From the NCBI RefSeq assembly GCF_030651185.1, contig NZ_JAUSCJ010000039.1:85192-149191 (forward strand): a stretch of DNA of 64,000 bases. Direction: 5' to 3'. Origin of the DNA: Phenylobacterium sp. GTDB taxonomy: Bacteria; Pseudomonadota; Alphaproteobacteria; Caulobacterales; Caulobacteraceae. Shown in pieces: positions 16,571 to 25,525 of this stretch. Position 1 is the stretch's first letter; every line of letters begins with the position of its first letter. The notes under the pieces are model-generated. The model was given only the letters and a program-made list of their open reading frames with translations, did not search any database and was not told where the DNA came from. The position numbers and the translations under genes were made by a program.

Positions 16571-19150
16571 TTAGTACTTGACGGAGATCGTGGCGCCGTA
16601 GGTGCGCGGATCGTTGAAGGCCCCCGTCACGCTGCTGGACGGCCGAATGTAGCTGCCGCTGCGGCCGATCAGAAGGTTGGTGTCGAACAGGTTGCGCGCC
16701 CAGACGGCCAGGCTCAGCTTCGCGCCCGAATCGACGAGGGGGATGTCGGTGATCGAAATGCGCCCGTTGAAGATGGCGCCGGTCTCGGTCTTCAGCTGGG
16801 GGAGATAGATGGTGTTGCCGCTCGCGTCCCTGGTGCCCGTGCTGACGTCGCTCGCTGTGCTGTATTGCCCATCGTTCCAGGCGCCGTCGAGGTGAAGGCG
16901 GAGGGTGGCGTTGTCAAAGATCTCCCGATGGTAGTTGATCGCGCCGGTAACCCGGTTTTGCGGGGTGTAGAGCTGGTGGTAGAGCGTCGGCGTATTCAAG
17001 GCATAGCCGGTCACCACACCTGCGGCGTTGATCTGTGGGCGTGGAACAGGGTCGGTGAATAGCGGCATCGTCACTTCGGCATAGGTATAGCTGCCCGAAA
17101 TGGTCAGACCTTCAAACGGCGCCAGATCGAACTCGGTTTCGACGCCCGAAACCTTGCCTACGCCCTTCATGTTGTAGGTGTCTTCGACCGTGCGGGTGGA
17201 GCCGCTCACGACAACTAATTGTCCGGTCTTGGGGTCGGTGGCAAAGGTATTGTAGTTGCCGCTGATGTTGTAATAAACGTCCTTGTAGTCACCTTTATAG
17301 GCCGCGATGTTGAAGCGTAGGCGATTGTCAAAGAACTCGCTCTTCAGGCCGATCTCGAACATCGAGACATCTTCCGGGTCCCAGGAAGAATAGGTGATCG
17401 AGCGGGAATTGAAGCCGCCGGAACGATAGCCGGTGCTCCATTTGCCGTAGACCGATATGTCCGGCGCGATATCGAAGGCGACGTTGACCATGGGATTTAC
17501 GCGGCGCCAGCTCTCGCTGCGCTTGATCACACCCTGAACATTTGTCAGCTGACCTGTGGCGTCGGGCAGATAAGGCAGGGTGTTGTTGACCACCAGCAGC
17601 TCGCCCTGCTTGCGATCCTCATTCCAGCGCAGGCCGCCGGTCAAGCGAAGGCGATCCTCGAAGATGGGCGGCGTCCAGGTGGCTTGGCCGTAAATCCCGA
17701 TGCTTTCCGTGGTGGCCTGGCTGGCGCGGTCCACACCGATATTGGGGTAGAGCCCCTTCACCAGCGTGGTCTGGCCGGGCTGTCCATAGAAGTTGTTGTA
17801 GCTGGTGGCGCAAGCGGCCGGCGTTGTGATGCAGGCGTTCGGGCCCAGGACCGAGTTGCCAAATGGCGTGTAGACGACCGGCGTGATGCCGGAGGCGATG
17901 CCACTGGTGTCCCAACGCAGGGTGTTGAAGGCCTGGGCCTGGTCAGACGTGCTTTCGTGGAAGTACATGCCGCCCACGATGAAATTCACGCGGCCGACCT
18001 CGCCTATCGCCTGCAGTTCCTCGCTGTATTGATCCTGGTCGAACTGGGCGATGGAAAGACGCTGGAAATTCTGCCCGGCGCCAAGGCTGGCCGTTATCGG
18101 CACACCTGTGGTGCCGGGTTGCGAATACTGGTCCTGGTAGAGATCGCGGTAGGCGGAGATCGACTTCAACGTCAGCCAGGGCGCCACGTCCCAGGCCAGG
18201 GTGAGGGCGTGGCCCCACTGGTCGCCGAGGCTGGGCTGCAAGATCGCGCCGATCGGCGCGACATCGATCCGGCGGGTCGGGACCGAAGACAGCGGCGAGA
18301 TCGTCACATTGTTCGCGGCCTTCAGGGTATAGCCGAAGATGGTGGTATCCTCGGTGTGGCTGATATCGAAGGCGTAGTCGGCGGTGAAATTGGGCGTCGG
18401 GGTCCAGCGGACCTGCGCACGCAGGCCGCGGCGGGCAGCCTCATTCCAGTCGCGCTGGCCGGGCATCGGGTTCTTCACATAGCCGTCATGGGCCTGGATC
18501 ATGCCGTCCAACTTGACGGAGAAATCTCGATACTCCGGCAGGTTCAGGTGGAACTGGCTTTCATAGCTGCCGAAGTTGCCGATGCCGCCCACCATCTGCA
18601 TGCCGAACTCGCCGGTGGGCTTCTTGGTGGTGATGTTCAGCGCGCCGCCTTCGGTGTTGCGGCCGAACAGCGTGCCCTGCGGTCCCTTCAGGACTTCAAT
18701 GGCTTGCAGGTCGTACAGCCCGGCGTCGAGACCCTGCGGGCGGCCGAGATAGACGCCGTCGAGATAGACGCCGATACCTGAGTCAGCCGCAGGCTGATTG
18801 GTGTCCTGCATGATGCCGACGCCGCGGATGTTGAGGATGATGCTGAACGGGCGGCTGGCGAAGGGCGTCACCGTCAGGCCGGGGGCGGAGCCGTCCTTCA
18901 GGTCGGTCAGTGAATAGATGTGACGGTCTTCGATCGCCTGCTCGCTCACGACCGAAATCGAGATCGGGGTCTTCTGCGCGTCGGTCGCGCGCCGTTCGGC
19001 GGTCACGACGACCTCGGACAGAGCGGTCGTGCTTTCGGCGTCCGCCGCCTCCGCCGCCCAGGCCGACGAAGCGCCTGACACGGCGATGACCAGAACTGAT
19101 AGCGCCGCGCCGCAAAGCGCGGCTTGCCGATGACTGTGCCGAGATTTCAT
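16571..19150 (-). CDS. TonB-dependent outer-membrane receptor
   Basis: An 859-residue receptor with a signal peptide (residues 1 to about 33, ending A-W-A), then a TonB box region (L-S-E-V-V-V-T-A-E-R-R). The plug domain includes V-L-K-G-P-Q-G-T-L-F-G-R-N-T, and a long beta-barrel ends in aromatic Y. The plug motif is typical of the alphaproteobacterial receptors with I-E-V-L-K-G-P-Q-G-T. The substrate is unknown. It lies next to the phosphonate cluster but runs leftward and has its own terminator, so a functional link is unproven. Confidence 0.9.
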   Translation of the reverse strand: MKSRHSHRQAALCGAALSVLVIAVSGASSAWAAEAADAESTTALSEVVVTAERRATDAQKTPISISVVSEQAIEDRHIYSLTDLKDGSAPGLTVTPFASRPFSIILNIRGVGIMQDTNQPAADSGIGVYLDGVYLGRPQGLDAGLYDLQAIEVLKGPQGTLFGRNTEGGALNITTKKPTGEFGMQMVGGIGNFGSYESQFHLNLPEYRDFSVKLDGMIQAHDGYVKNPMPGQRDWNEAARRGLRAQVRWTPTPNFTADYAFDISHTEDTTIFGYTLKAANNVTISPLSSVPTRRIDVAPIGAILQPSLGDQWGHALTLAWDVAPWLTLKSISAYRDLYQDQYSQPGTTGVPITASLGAGQNFQRLSIAQFDQDQYSEELQAIGEVGRVNFIVGGMYFHESTSDQAQAFNTLRWDTSGIASGITPVVYTPFGNSVLGPNACITTPAACATSYNNFYGQPGQTTLVKGLYPNIGVDRASQATTESIGIYGQATWTPPIFEDRLRLTGGLRWNEDRKQGELLVVNNTLPYLPDATGQLTNVQGVIKRSESWRRVNPMVNVAFDIAPDISVYGKWSTGYRSGGFNSRSITYSSWDPEDVSMFEIGLKSEFFDNRLRFNIAAYKGDYKDVYYNISGNYNTFATDPKTGQLVVVSGSTRTVEDTYNMKGVGKVSGVETEFDLAPFEGLTISGSYTYAEVTMPLFTDPVPRPQINAAGVVTGYALNTPTLYHQLYTPQNRVTGAINYHREIFDNATLRLHLDGAWNDGQYSTASDVSTGTRDASGNTIYLPQLKTETGAIFNGRISITDIPLVDSGAKLSLAVWARNLFDTNLLIGRSGSYIRPSSSVTGAFNDPRTYGATISVKY

Positions 19151-19534
19151 GTTGACCCCTCCGATGAGGGGGTCGGTCTAGGCGGGCCGCGATTCGGTTA
19201 GGTCACGCTGGCGAGAAACATTGGTGATCGCTCCGCAACTTGTCGAAAAGCCCGGCCGGCCCCGCAGAGGGCCGCCACGATTGTCGGGACCACCTAAGAG
19301 TGGTCTGTCCAGCTGGTTGATATTCCACCTTTTGGCGAAAAGCGCCAACTTAGCTCCACCACGTGGGAGTGGCCCAGAAGGTTGGCTCCACTACTTAAGA
19401 CTGGCCGCGTCGCCACGAAGCGGACCGTTCGGACGGCCGGAGAGGGTGGTTAGCGGACCCAGGCTGACGCTTCGTTTGGGGCTTCCGCTGCTGCGCTTAC
19501 GATGTTGGTATCTGATGAACCAGCGGGACCTGCC
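19151..19534. other. Gene-poor stretch with one half of an IS30-like inverted repeat
   Basis: No convincing gene was found in these 384 bases. A 19-bp segment at 19285-19303 (CGGGACCACCTAAGAGTGG) matches the reverse complement of 20211-20229 at 17 of 19 positions. The segment lies outside the GFA-family gene, and its partner lies beside an IS30 transposase fragment, so the pair may be the ends of a decayed element of about 0.95 kb. Further CTTAAG-containing blocks occur around 19390-19400. Confidence 0.35.
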
Positions 19535-19954
19535 ATGACAATTCGGACTGCCCAGTGTGCGTGTCGCGCGTGCGTAGTTGAGGTTGAGGGCGAGCCGGTT
19601 AGCAGCGGGCTTTGTAGCTGCGACAATTGCAAACGGCGTACGGGCGCCCCGTTCGGGTGGTCGGTCTACTTCCAAGATGAACAGGTCAGGAGGGTGGATG
19701 GTCCGCTGGCGGTTCTCGAAGGCTTCGGCAAACGCTGGTTCTGCTCGAAGTGCGGTTCAACCATCTATTGGAGGTCGTTCGGAGCGTGGAGGCCCGGTCA
19801 GACCGGTTTTGCCGGAGGCTGCTTCGCCGATCCGACGCTGCCGGTTCCCACCATTGCGGTACGCTGCGCGCAAGGCATGCCGTGGATTACGTATCCCGAC
19901 GGCTGCGCAGTATTCAATGATATGCCTCCTGTCCCTCCACCTTCGCTCTCCTGA
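19535..19954 (+). CDS. GFA/CENP-V-family zinc protein
   Basis: A 139-residue protein of the GFA (glutathione-dependent formaldehyde-activating) fold. Zinc ligands are visible as C-A-C-R-A-C near residue 7, C-S-C-D-N-C-K-R-R-T-G-A-P-F-G around 30-45, and F-C-S-K-C-G-S-T-I-Y-W around 69-79. The start at 19535 is chosen because the protein then begins at the family's N-terminal strand. Most members have no proven activity. It lies between possible IS30-like repeats and may have been carried along. Confidence 0.75.
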   Translation: MTIRTAQCACRACVVEVEGEPVSSGLCSCDNCKRRTGAPFGWSVYFQDEQVRRVDGPLAVLEGFGKRWFCSKCGSTIYWRSFGAWRPGQTGFAGGCFADPTLPVPTIAVRCAQGMPWITYPDGCAVFNDMPPVPPPSLS

Positions 19955-19976
19955 GTGTCCGCGATGGGTGGTGGGC

Positions 19977-20229
19977 TCAACTGATCGCTGCAACATACTC
20001 GGCGAAGGTCTCTGCTGGTGTTCGGTAGAGCAAGGTCTTTCTGGGCCGTTCGTTGAGCTGGCGGGCGATGGCGCTGAGCTGGGCTTGGCTGTGCACAGAC
20101 AGGTCGGTCCCGTGGGGCAGGTACTGGCGCAGAAGGCGGTTGGTGTTTTCGTTGGAGCCGCGCTGCCACGCTGCACATGCCATGTGACTCACTCTCAAGT
20201 GGGAAAAGTCCCATTCTTAAGTGGTCCCG
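19977..20229 (-). mobile_element. IS30-family remnant (transposase C-terminus plus terminal repeat)
   Basis: Read leftward, about 65 residues from [17 protein letters not shown] to a TGA at 19977 are the C-terminal end of an IS30-family DDE transposase, including the final catalytic E of N-E-N and the R-P-R-K-T-L segment. Immediately upstream the frame meets a terminal-repeat-like sequence (20211-20229), so most of the transposase has been deleted. It is not functional. Confidence 0.7.
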
Positions 20230-20242
20230 ATAACGATCTGGC

Positions 20243-20655
20243 GGTGCTGTCAGTCCAGGGTCAGCTTGTCTCCGGTCGGGCGCAATTCGCCCAACCCAGC
20301 CCTGGCCATAGCCCATGACGGCCCGCCACTCAGCCTGGGCGGCTGAGCGCCCTTTCCGGTGGAGGTCTCGACTGATGAGGTGTCGACCTCGTCGAGGCGC
20401 CAGCGCCAGTCTGTGTGGGCTCGCATCTGCTGAACCCGCTTGCGGCGGATCTCGTCGGCGAACATCAGGCCGAACCGGTTCCACCAGAGCCGCACCGTCT
20501 CGTGGCAGATGTCGATGCCGCGCTCGAACAGCAGGTCCTCGACGTTGCGCAGGGACAGCGGGTGGCGGGCGTACATCATGACTACTAACCGGATCACCTC
20601 CGGCGAGCTGTCGAACCAGCGGAACGGATCGTGAGTCTTTCTGACGGGCCATTTC
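20243..20655 (-). mobile_element. IS6-family remnant (transposase N-terminus plus one end)
   Basis: Leftward coding from about 20650 gives F-R-W-F-D-S-S-P-E-V-I-R-L-V-V-M, R-N-V-E-D-L-L-F-E-R-G-I-D-I and R-W-R-L-D-E-V, the N-terminal third of an IS6-family transposase up to its first catalytic Asp. Then similarity stops abruptly. The other end, GGTGCTGTCAGTCCAGGGTC at 20243-20262, matches the ends of the intact IS6 elements in this window. The middle of the element was deleted. It belongs to a different subtype from the three intact copies. Confidence 0.7.
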
Positions 20656-20930
20656 GCCCACCTAAACCCTCCCCCTTACCGGCAGATGCATTCGGGCTGC
20701 CAATGCCCCCTGGACGCCCGGGACTACGGCGCAGCGCGAGTGCAGTTCATGCGGCGCGCGCCGGGGCACTGATATTCCGCCCCGGGGGTCGACGAACGGG
20801 GTTCCGGCAACCGATCCAGCTTTCGACCGTTTCCAAGCCAGGCCCGATCCTGATTCACGCCGTTAAAGGCGCCGCCACGCCCCGCGTGCGGCGGGGCGAC
20901 CAATATGCGGCGCCCTGTAGGAGGCCATCC

Positions 20931-22019
20931 ATGTCCACATCCCACCTTCTGGCAGCCGCCGCCGCGAGCGCTTTTGTGTTCGCCGGTCTTCCGGCTCAAG
21001 CCCAGTACAGGGCCTCGCCCCAGCAGTCGCTGTCCGGCTCCTGCCAGGACGTCCAGACGCTCAACAGCGGCTACGTGACCGCCGAATGCCGCGATAACCA
21101 GGGCCGCTATCGCTGGAGTTCGATCTACTATCCCTACTGCCGCAGTGACGTCGCCAACCGCGACGGCGTGATGAGCTGCGTCGGCGCCGAGGCGACCGCC
21201 GGCGGATACGCCCAGCCGCGCAGCGCCGGCGCCGCGCCTGTCGCGGCGATCATCGGCGCTATCGCCAATGCGCTGATCAATGGCAATGACGACGACCAGA
21301 GCAGTTGGTCTAACATCGATCAGCGTCAGGCCAACCTCGATGCCCGCATCGACGCCGGCGTCCGCGACCGGTCGCTGACCGCACGCGAAGCCGACCAGCT
21401 TCGCAGCGAATTCCAGGGCCTGGTCCGGATGGAAGCCGACTATCGCCGGGGTGGCCTGACGAATGCCGAGCGCGCCGATCTCGATCGCCGATTCGACCTC
21501 CTCAGCAGCCGCATTCAGTCCAACCGTCAGGATGGCGACACTGGCTGGACCGACATCAACCGGCGCCAGGCCAACCTCGATGCCCGCATCGACGCGGGAC
21601 TCCTTGATCGTTCGCTGACCACGAACGAGGCAGCGCGTCTTAGGAGCGATTTCCAGGGACTGATGCAGCTTGAGGCGAGCTATCGCCGCGGCGGTCTGAC
21701 CAACTCGGAGCGCGCCGATCTCGATCGTCGCTTCGACATGCTCAGCGCCCGGGTTCAGGCCAGCCGCCAGGACGACGAGACCGGCTGGACCAACATCAAC
21801 CAGCGTCAAGCCAACCTCGAGGCCCGCATCGAGGCGGGACTCCGTGATCGTTCGTTGACCGCGAGCGAGGCGGCCGCCCTTCGTAGAGACTTGAGGACCC
21901 TTGCCCGGCTTGAGACCAAATACCGTCGAGGCGGTTTGACGATGACCGAACGCGCCGATCTCGACCGCCGCTTCGATCGTCTGAGCGTACGGGTCAAGTC
22001 CGAGCGCCGCGACCGATAG
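20931..22019 (+). CDS. Secreted cyanovirin-like protein with three 80-residue repeats
   Basis: A 362-residue exported protein. The signal peptide spans residues 1-24 (ending A-Q-A). Residues about 30-85 resemble a cyanovirin-N homology domain: S-L-S-G-S-C-Q-D-V, then A-E-C-R-D-N-Q-G-R-Y and D-V-A-N-R-D-G-V-M-S-C. A small hydrophobic stretch follows (about 102-117). Residues 127-362 are three tandem repeats of 80 residues, each with R-Q-A-N-L-D/E-A-R-I, D-R-S-L-T, Y-R-R-G-G-L-T and E-R-A-D-L-D-R-R-F-D. The start at 20931 has TAGGAGG 6-12 bp before it. Function is unknown; a sugar-binding coat or envelope role is a guess. Confidence 0.75.
   Translation: MSTSHLLAAAAASAFVFAGLPAQAQYRASPQQSLSGSCQDVQTLNSGYVTAECRDNQGRYRWSSIYYPYCRSDVANRDGVMSCVGAEATAGGYAQPRSAGAAPVAAIIGAIANALINGNDDDQSSWSNIDQRQANLDARIDAGVRDRSLTAREADQLRSEFQGLVRMEADYRRGGLTNAERADLDRRFDLLSSRIQSNRQDGDTGWTDINRRQANLDARIDAGLLDRSLTTNEAARLRSDFQGLMQLEASYRRGGLTNSERADLDRRFDMLSARVQASRQDDETGWTNINQRQANLEARIEAGLRDRSLTASEAAALRRDLRTLARLETKYRRGGLTMTERADLDRRFDRLSVRVKSERRDR
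21309..22016 (+). repeat. Three tandem 240-bp coding repeats
   Basis: Units begin near 21309, 21549 and 21789 with an exact 240-bp period and no indels, so the reading frame is kept. The first two units are most alike; the third has drifted, mainly in its middle. Each unit predicts two or three helices rich in Arg and Asp. This is a protein-level duplication inside one gene, not a CRISPR or IS feature. Confidence 0.85.
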
Positions 22020-22038
22020 ACCGGTCAGGAAATGAAGG

Positions 22039-22065
22039 GCGTGGACTCTCGTTGAGAGTCCACGC
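22039..22065 (+). terminator. Strong hairpin after the repeat protein
   Basis: GCGTGGACTCTC at 22039-22050 pairs perfectly with GAGAGTCCACGC at 22054-22065 around a 3-base loop. No T-run follows on either strand, so it is a terminator-like or RNA-stabilising hairpin rather than a classic intrinsic terminator. The rest of 22066-22319 shows no gene or recognisable signal. Confidence 0.55.
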
Positions 22066-22319
22066 TCCCCATCCTCACCAAGCCTTTACCGTGCCCCGGC
22101 TGTCGTTCCTGGAGGCGCTCGAAGCGCGGTCAGGCCGGTCGCTTGCGCCCGGCAAGCGTGGGCGCAAGCCGAAGGTGATTTAAGTGCGCTGTCACCGTGA
22201 TTTGAGCGCCACGTGATGGCCGCGGCGGCGCCCAGGGGGGCTTGGCGAACCCGTTGGCGGCGCCGTACACAATCTAGGCGAGCGACCGCGGAACCCGGTC
22301 GAGATGGGGCGTCTAATCC

Positions 22320-23291
22320 ATGGTCCACGTGGCCTATTGTTTCGACGAGCGATACCGACAGCACTTCGGCGCCGCGATCACCTCCCTGTTGAGCAATTCC
22401 AGGGGCTTGGGCCGCGATCTGTGCGTTCACGTCGTCACCGACGTGGCCGATGAAGGCTTTGTCGCCCGCATCGACGCCATCCGGGCCAGGTTCGATGCCT
22501 CCATCGAGGTGCATGAAGTCCGCCCGGATCTGCTTGACTCCATAGGTGGGCTGCAGGCCAACAGCAGCTACGTCCGGCACCTGTCGCAGTCCGCCTATTT
22601 CCGGCTGCTCCTGCCAGACATCCTTCCGGCGCAGGTCGAGCGGGTCCTCTATCTGGACTCCGACACCATCGTGCTTTCCGACATCTCGGAGCTGTTGGAA
22701 GCCGATATCGGCGCCGCCGCGGTCGCGGGGGTCCGGGATCTGCTGGAGAGCGCGTTTATGGACGCCTTCGGTTACGGCGGCTACATCAACACTGGGGTGT
22801 TGATCATGAACCTCAAGGCGTGGCGCCGCGATGACATTGGGCGTCGGTGCATCGCCCACGCCCAGCAAAATCCCGAGCGGGTTCTCTATGCCGACCAGTG
22901 CTGCATCAATGCGGTCCTGGACGGCGATGTCGCCTTCCTGGACCCAAAATGGAATGGGTTCCTTCGGGTCGCGACCCGGGAACAGCCGGAGAAGGCGCCG
23001 GCCCCGGGCGTCCGGATCCTGCACTATGTCGGCGCCGACAAGCCCTGGCAGAACTGGTTCGATCATCCCCTCGGCAAGCACTACTGGGAAAATCTCGAGG
23101 CCTCGCCCTGGTCGGGCGCGATCCCCGATCCTCCGGTCTCGGTGGCCAACCATCACAGTCTGGCGCGGAAGCTGGCCGGCCTAAATCGCCACGCGGAAGC
23201 CTGCGAGTTCTATGAGATCGTGGTGACCTATCTCCTGGAAAAGTCGGCGCGAAGAGCCGCGCAGGATGCCGCCGCGGCGTCCGGTAAGTAG
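22320..23291 (+). CDS. Glycosyltransferase family 8
   Basis: A 323-residue retaining glycosyltransferase of the GT8 family (LPS galactosyl/glucosyltransferase type). The start V-H-V-A-Y-C-F-D-E-R-Y and the metal and nucleotide-sugar site Y-L-D-S-D-T-I-V-L near residue 117 fit the family, as do N-T-G-V-L-I-M-N-L and the late H-Y-V-G-A-D-K-P-W. No signal peptide or membrane segment is present, so it acts in the cytoplasm, probably on a surface glycan. It stands alone, 40 bp before an IS6 element. Confidence 0.85.
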   Translation: MVHVAYCFDERYRQHFGAAITSLLSNSRGLGRDLCVHVVTDVADEGFVARIDAIRARFDASIEVHEVRPDLLDSIGGLQANSSYVRHLSQSAYFRLLLPDILPAQVERVLYLDSDTIVLSDISELLEADIGAAAVAGVRDLLESAFMDAFGYGGYINTGVLIMNLKAWRRDDIGRRCIAHAQQNPERVLYADQCCINAVLDGDVAFLDPKWNGFLRVATREQPEKAPAPGVRILHYVGADKPWQNWFDHPLGKHYWENLEASPWSGAIPDPPVSVANHHSLARKLAGLNRHAEACEFYEIVVTYLLEKSARRAAQDAAAASGK

Positions 23292-23332
23292 GCGACGCGC
23301 CGACCCAGGACACGGCGGCGGTTTCCTCAGGA

Positions 23333-24149
23333 GGTGCTGTCAGTCCAACGGCAAGATGTCTCCAGATATCGCCATGTGGCCAAGATGGAGCCGCCGGTGA
23401 AGCCGATCTCATTCAAACGCCACCGGTTCCCCGCTGACGTCATTCGCCATGCCGTCTGGCTCTACTACCGCTTCACGCTGAGCTTCCGAGACGTAGAGGA
23501 GTTGCTGGCGCAACGAGGCATCGAAGTCAGCTATGAGACGGTCCGGTGCTGGACGTTGAAGTTCGGGCCACAGATCGCGGCGAACCTTCGTCGGCGCCGG
23601 TGTTCGCCAACCGGCCGTTGGCGCCTGGACGAAATGTATGTCCGGATCGGTGGGCAAAAGATGTGGCTCTGGCGCGCCGTGGACGACGAGGGCGAAGTCC
23701 TGGATGTCCTGGTCCAGAAACGGCGCAACAAACATGCCGCGCTGAAACTCCTGAGGAAGTTGCTCAAGAACCAGGGGATTCATCCTGAGACCATCACGAC
23801 TGACAAGTTGCCGTCTTACGGTGCGGCCGTCCGCGACCTCGGTCTGAAAGCTGTTCATCGGCCAGGCGGAATGCGCGAAAACAATCGGGTGGAGAACTCG
23901 CACCTGGCGATCCGACGACGGGAGCGGAAGCAGCAAAAATTCAAGTCCCAAGGCTCAGCCCAGAGGTTCCTCGCCACCCACGGTCCGATCTACAACACCT
24001 TCAATCTCGATCCCCACCTGATCCGCCGACCGACCCTTCGCCAGTTCCGGGCCGAGGCTCATCGGACGTGGGACGCTGCGACTGCTGCTGCGTGATTTCG
24101 GAGGCGGGGAGGGGCTTCCGCGGTCCACCGAAGGTAACCTGTCAGTTCC
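23333..24149 (+). mobile_element. IS6-family insertion sequence, copy 1
   Basis: An element of about 820 bp. The left end GGTGCTGTCAGTCC (23333) and the right end, read inward as GGAACTGACAGGTTACC (24149), are imperfect inverted repeats around CTGNCAG. It encodes one full transposase. It lies left of the curli locus in the same orientation as the IS6 tail at 33571. Confidence 0.75.
23397..24095 (+). CDS. IS6-family transposase (copy 1)
   Basis: A 232-residue DDE transposase. The catalytic triad is visible: D in W-R-L-D-E-M, D in T-T-D-K-L-P-S-Y-G-A, and E in N-N-R-V-E-N-S-H, followed by a R-R-R-E-R-K basic patch. It starts at GTG 23397 to match the length of the other two copies, though an ATG at 23385 is possible. 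No frameshift is seen, so the element could still be active. Confidence 0.85.
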   Translation: MKPISFKRHRFPADVIRHAVWLYYRFTLSFRDVEELLAQRGIEVSYETVRCWTLKFGPQIAANLRRRRCSPTGRWRLDEMYVRIGGQKMWLWRAVDDEGEVLDVLVQKRRNKHAALKLLRKLLKNQGIHPETITTDKLPSYGAAVRDLGLKAVHRPGGMRENNRVENSHLAIRRRERKQQKFKSQGSAQRFLATHGPIYNTFNLDPHLIRRPTLRQFRAEAHRTWDAATAAA

Positions 24150-24324
24150 TCTTCGGCCGGTTGAGCCGAGAATCGCGAAGTGCGTTGACGGTTTGCGGGG
24201 GGAATTGTCCGGGAATTCCGGGACCTTCGGCCAGGACACCCTCTTCAGAGCCCTGTAGCCGAAGTGCGTGGCGGTGGGCGCAGGCCGCGGTCGACTGGTC
24301 TCCAAAACGAAGGGCTATCGACGA

Positions 24325-24643
24325 TCAGAAGGGAAACGGAGCTCTGTCGAGCCTTGCCTGGGGAGCCGGGATGGCAAGGCTGGCGCCGAACTGCCATACA
24401 CTTCCAAGCGCCATTCTTGTAGAGGTCCGACCCATAGAGATATGCGGAAGGCGTTTTCAGCCCAAGGGCAAGAGCCTGCAGGCTCGAGACACCACTGACC
24501 CCGCGCTCCACATTTATACGTTCGCCGATCTCAAACCTGCACCATAGACCCTCGTACTCGTCCCATTCGGGCGCCAACACCCGGATGCTCACCTTCGCGG
24601 CGCTGTAGGACAGATCCAGTTCAACCGCCGCGATTTCCTTCAT
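24325..24643 (-). pseudogene. Frameshifted small gene (DUF6968-like)
   Basis: From the ATG at 24643 a frame reads M-K-E-I-A-A-V-E-L-D-L, E-G-L-W-C-R-F-E-I, S-S-L-Q-A-L-A-L-G-L-K and G-S-D-L-Y-K-N-G. Around 24405-24412 the sense appears to move to another frame, which continues W-Q-F-G-A-S-L-A-I-P-A-P-Q-A-R-L and ends at a TGA at 24325. One inserted base would explain this. The unshifted frame runs on to 24245 with low-complexity residues. The fold recalls small DUF6968-type proteins, but this is not certain. It may also be a sequencing error. Confidence 0.45.
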
Positions 24644-25050
24644 CTGTTACCGTCTGTCGTAGGTCTGGAGAGGCGGCCATCCGACCTCGCCATCAATAGC
24701 AATGCCATGGGCTTCCCTCTCAGATGCGCTCTGGAGGCAGACCGACTTCCAGGCGTCACCAGGTTCCCTGCTGCATGTCCGGGAGTTATTCATATTCTGC
24801 TGAGCGCACTGGCGAGGATGGGGTTTGGCAGGCTTCCTTGGCGTTGTGACGCCGCCACCATCAGCAGCTCGACGAGGGTCGACTACCTTTGGACCCGGTT
24901 TCAGAGCCGTCGCGCAATAACTATGGGGTTTGCCGGCGGCCATCCATACACCGGACCTAAACCTCTCCGCCGCATCATGGAGCCACTCATGGGCGCGAGG
25001 CCTGACCAGCCACGGTCGGCGGCCTCGACACCAAAAAAAGAGGGGGTGGG
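24644..25050. other. Gene-poor stretch before the curli locus
   Basis: About 400 bases of lower GC content than the surroundings. Short frames exist on both strands but none has a ribosome site, codon bias or recognisable similarity. A GAGGGGGTGGG sequence just before 25051 serves as the ribosome site of the next gene. A promoter for the locus should lie here, but no convincing -35/-10 pair could be picked. Confidence 0.4.
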
Positions 25051-25464
25051 ATGATGAGGCGTTTAGAGATCACGGGCGCATTGACGGCTGTCCTGTTGGC
25101 GGCTGGTCACCAAGCGTCCGCCGCGATCGTGTCGATCGACCAGGTCACCACCGTCCCGCGCGAGGACCTGCTCGACGTCGCCGACGTGGGCAGTGTCAGC
25201 GTACTCGTGCAGGCCGATCTGAGCGCCTCGCAGGCGCTGGGGAAGCAAAGCGGGCTCGACCAGCAGAGCGTGATCATCCGGGAAAGGGGGCTCGACGCTG
25301 GCGGCCTCTATGCGCAGGTGCTCCAGACCGCGACAGGCGCCAGGAGCCTGATCGTGCAGTCGGGCTCGATGAACCAGGCCTTCGTCTACCAGACGGTGGG
25401 CGCCGGCAGCGTCTCGACCATCGTCCAGTCCGGGAGCGGTAACACAGCCTTTGTCCGGCAATAG
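25051..25464 (+). CDS. Small curlin-repeat protein (possible minor curlin/nucleator)
   Basis: A 137-residue secreted protein. The signal peptide spans about residues 1-24 (ending A-S-A). The C-terminal half carries curlin-type strands spaced by about 20 residues: V-L-Q-T-A-T-G-A-R, V-Q-S-G-S-M-N-Q-A-F-V-Y-Q, V-Q-S-G-S-G-N-T-A-F-V-R-Q. The short array and terminal Q resemble CsgB/CsgA ends, so a nucleator or minor subunit is plausible. It lies upstream of two regulators, apart from the main curlin genes at 30-33 kb. Confidence 0.7.
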   Translation: MMRRLEITGALTAVLLAAGHQASAAIVSIDQVTTVPREDLLDVADVGSVSVLVQADLSASQALGKQSGLDQQSVIIRERGLDAGGLYAQVLQTATGARSLIVQSGSMNQAFVYQTVGAGSVSTIVQSGSGNTAFVRQ

Positions 25465-25525
25465 TGCGCGCCCCCAAGCTGGGCTACGCTCCCCTGCCAA
25501 TCGGGGGCAGATCATGGGAGCAGGG

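Noticed and set aside
20631..20930. A 100-residue N-terminal extension of the repeat protein
   Set aside because: The start at 20931 has a strong ribosome site and opens with a clean signal peptide. The upstream residues have no export signal or similarity.
21309..22016. A CRISPR array or satellite at the 240-bp repeats
   Set aside because: The repeats are long, contiguous, in frame and encode conserved residues. There are no spacers. No CRISPR array or cas gene was seen anywhere in the window.
22039..22065. A small RNA gene built on the 12-bp hairpin
   Set aside because: Only a single hairpin is present, with no promoter or T-run, so a terminator-like or stability role after the gene is simpler.
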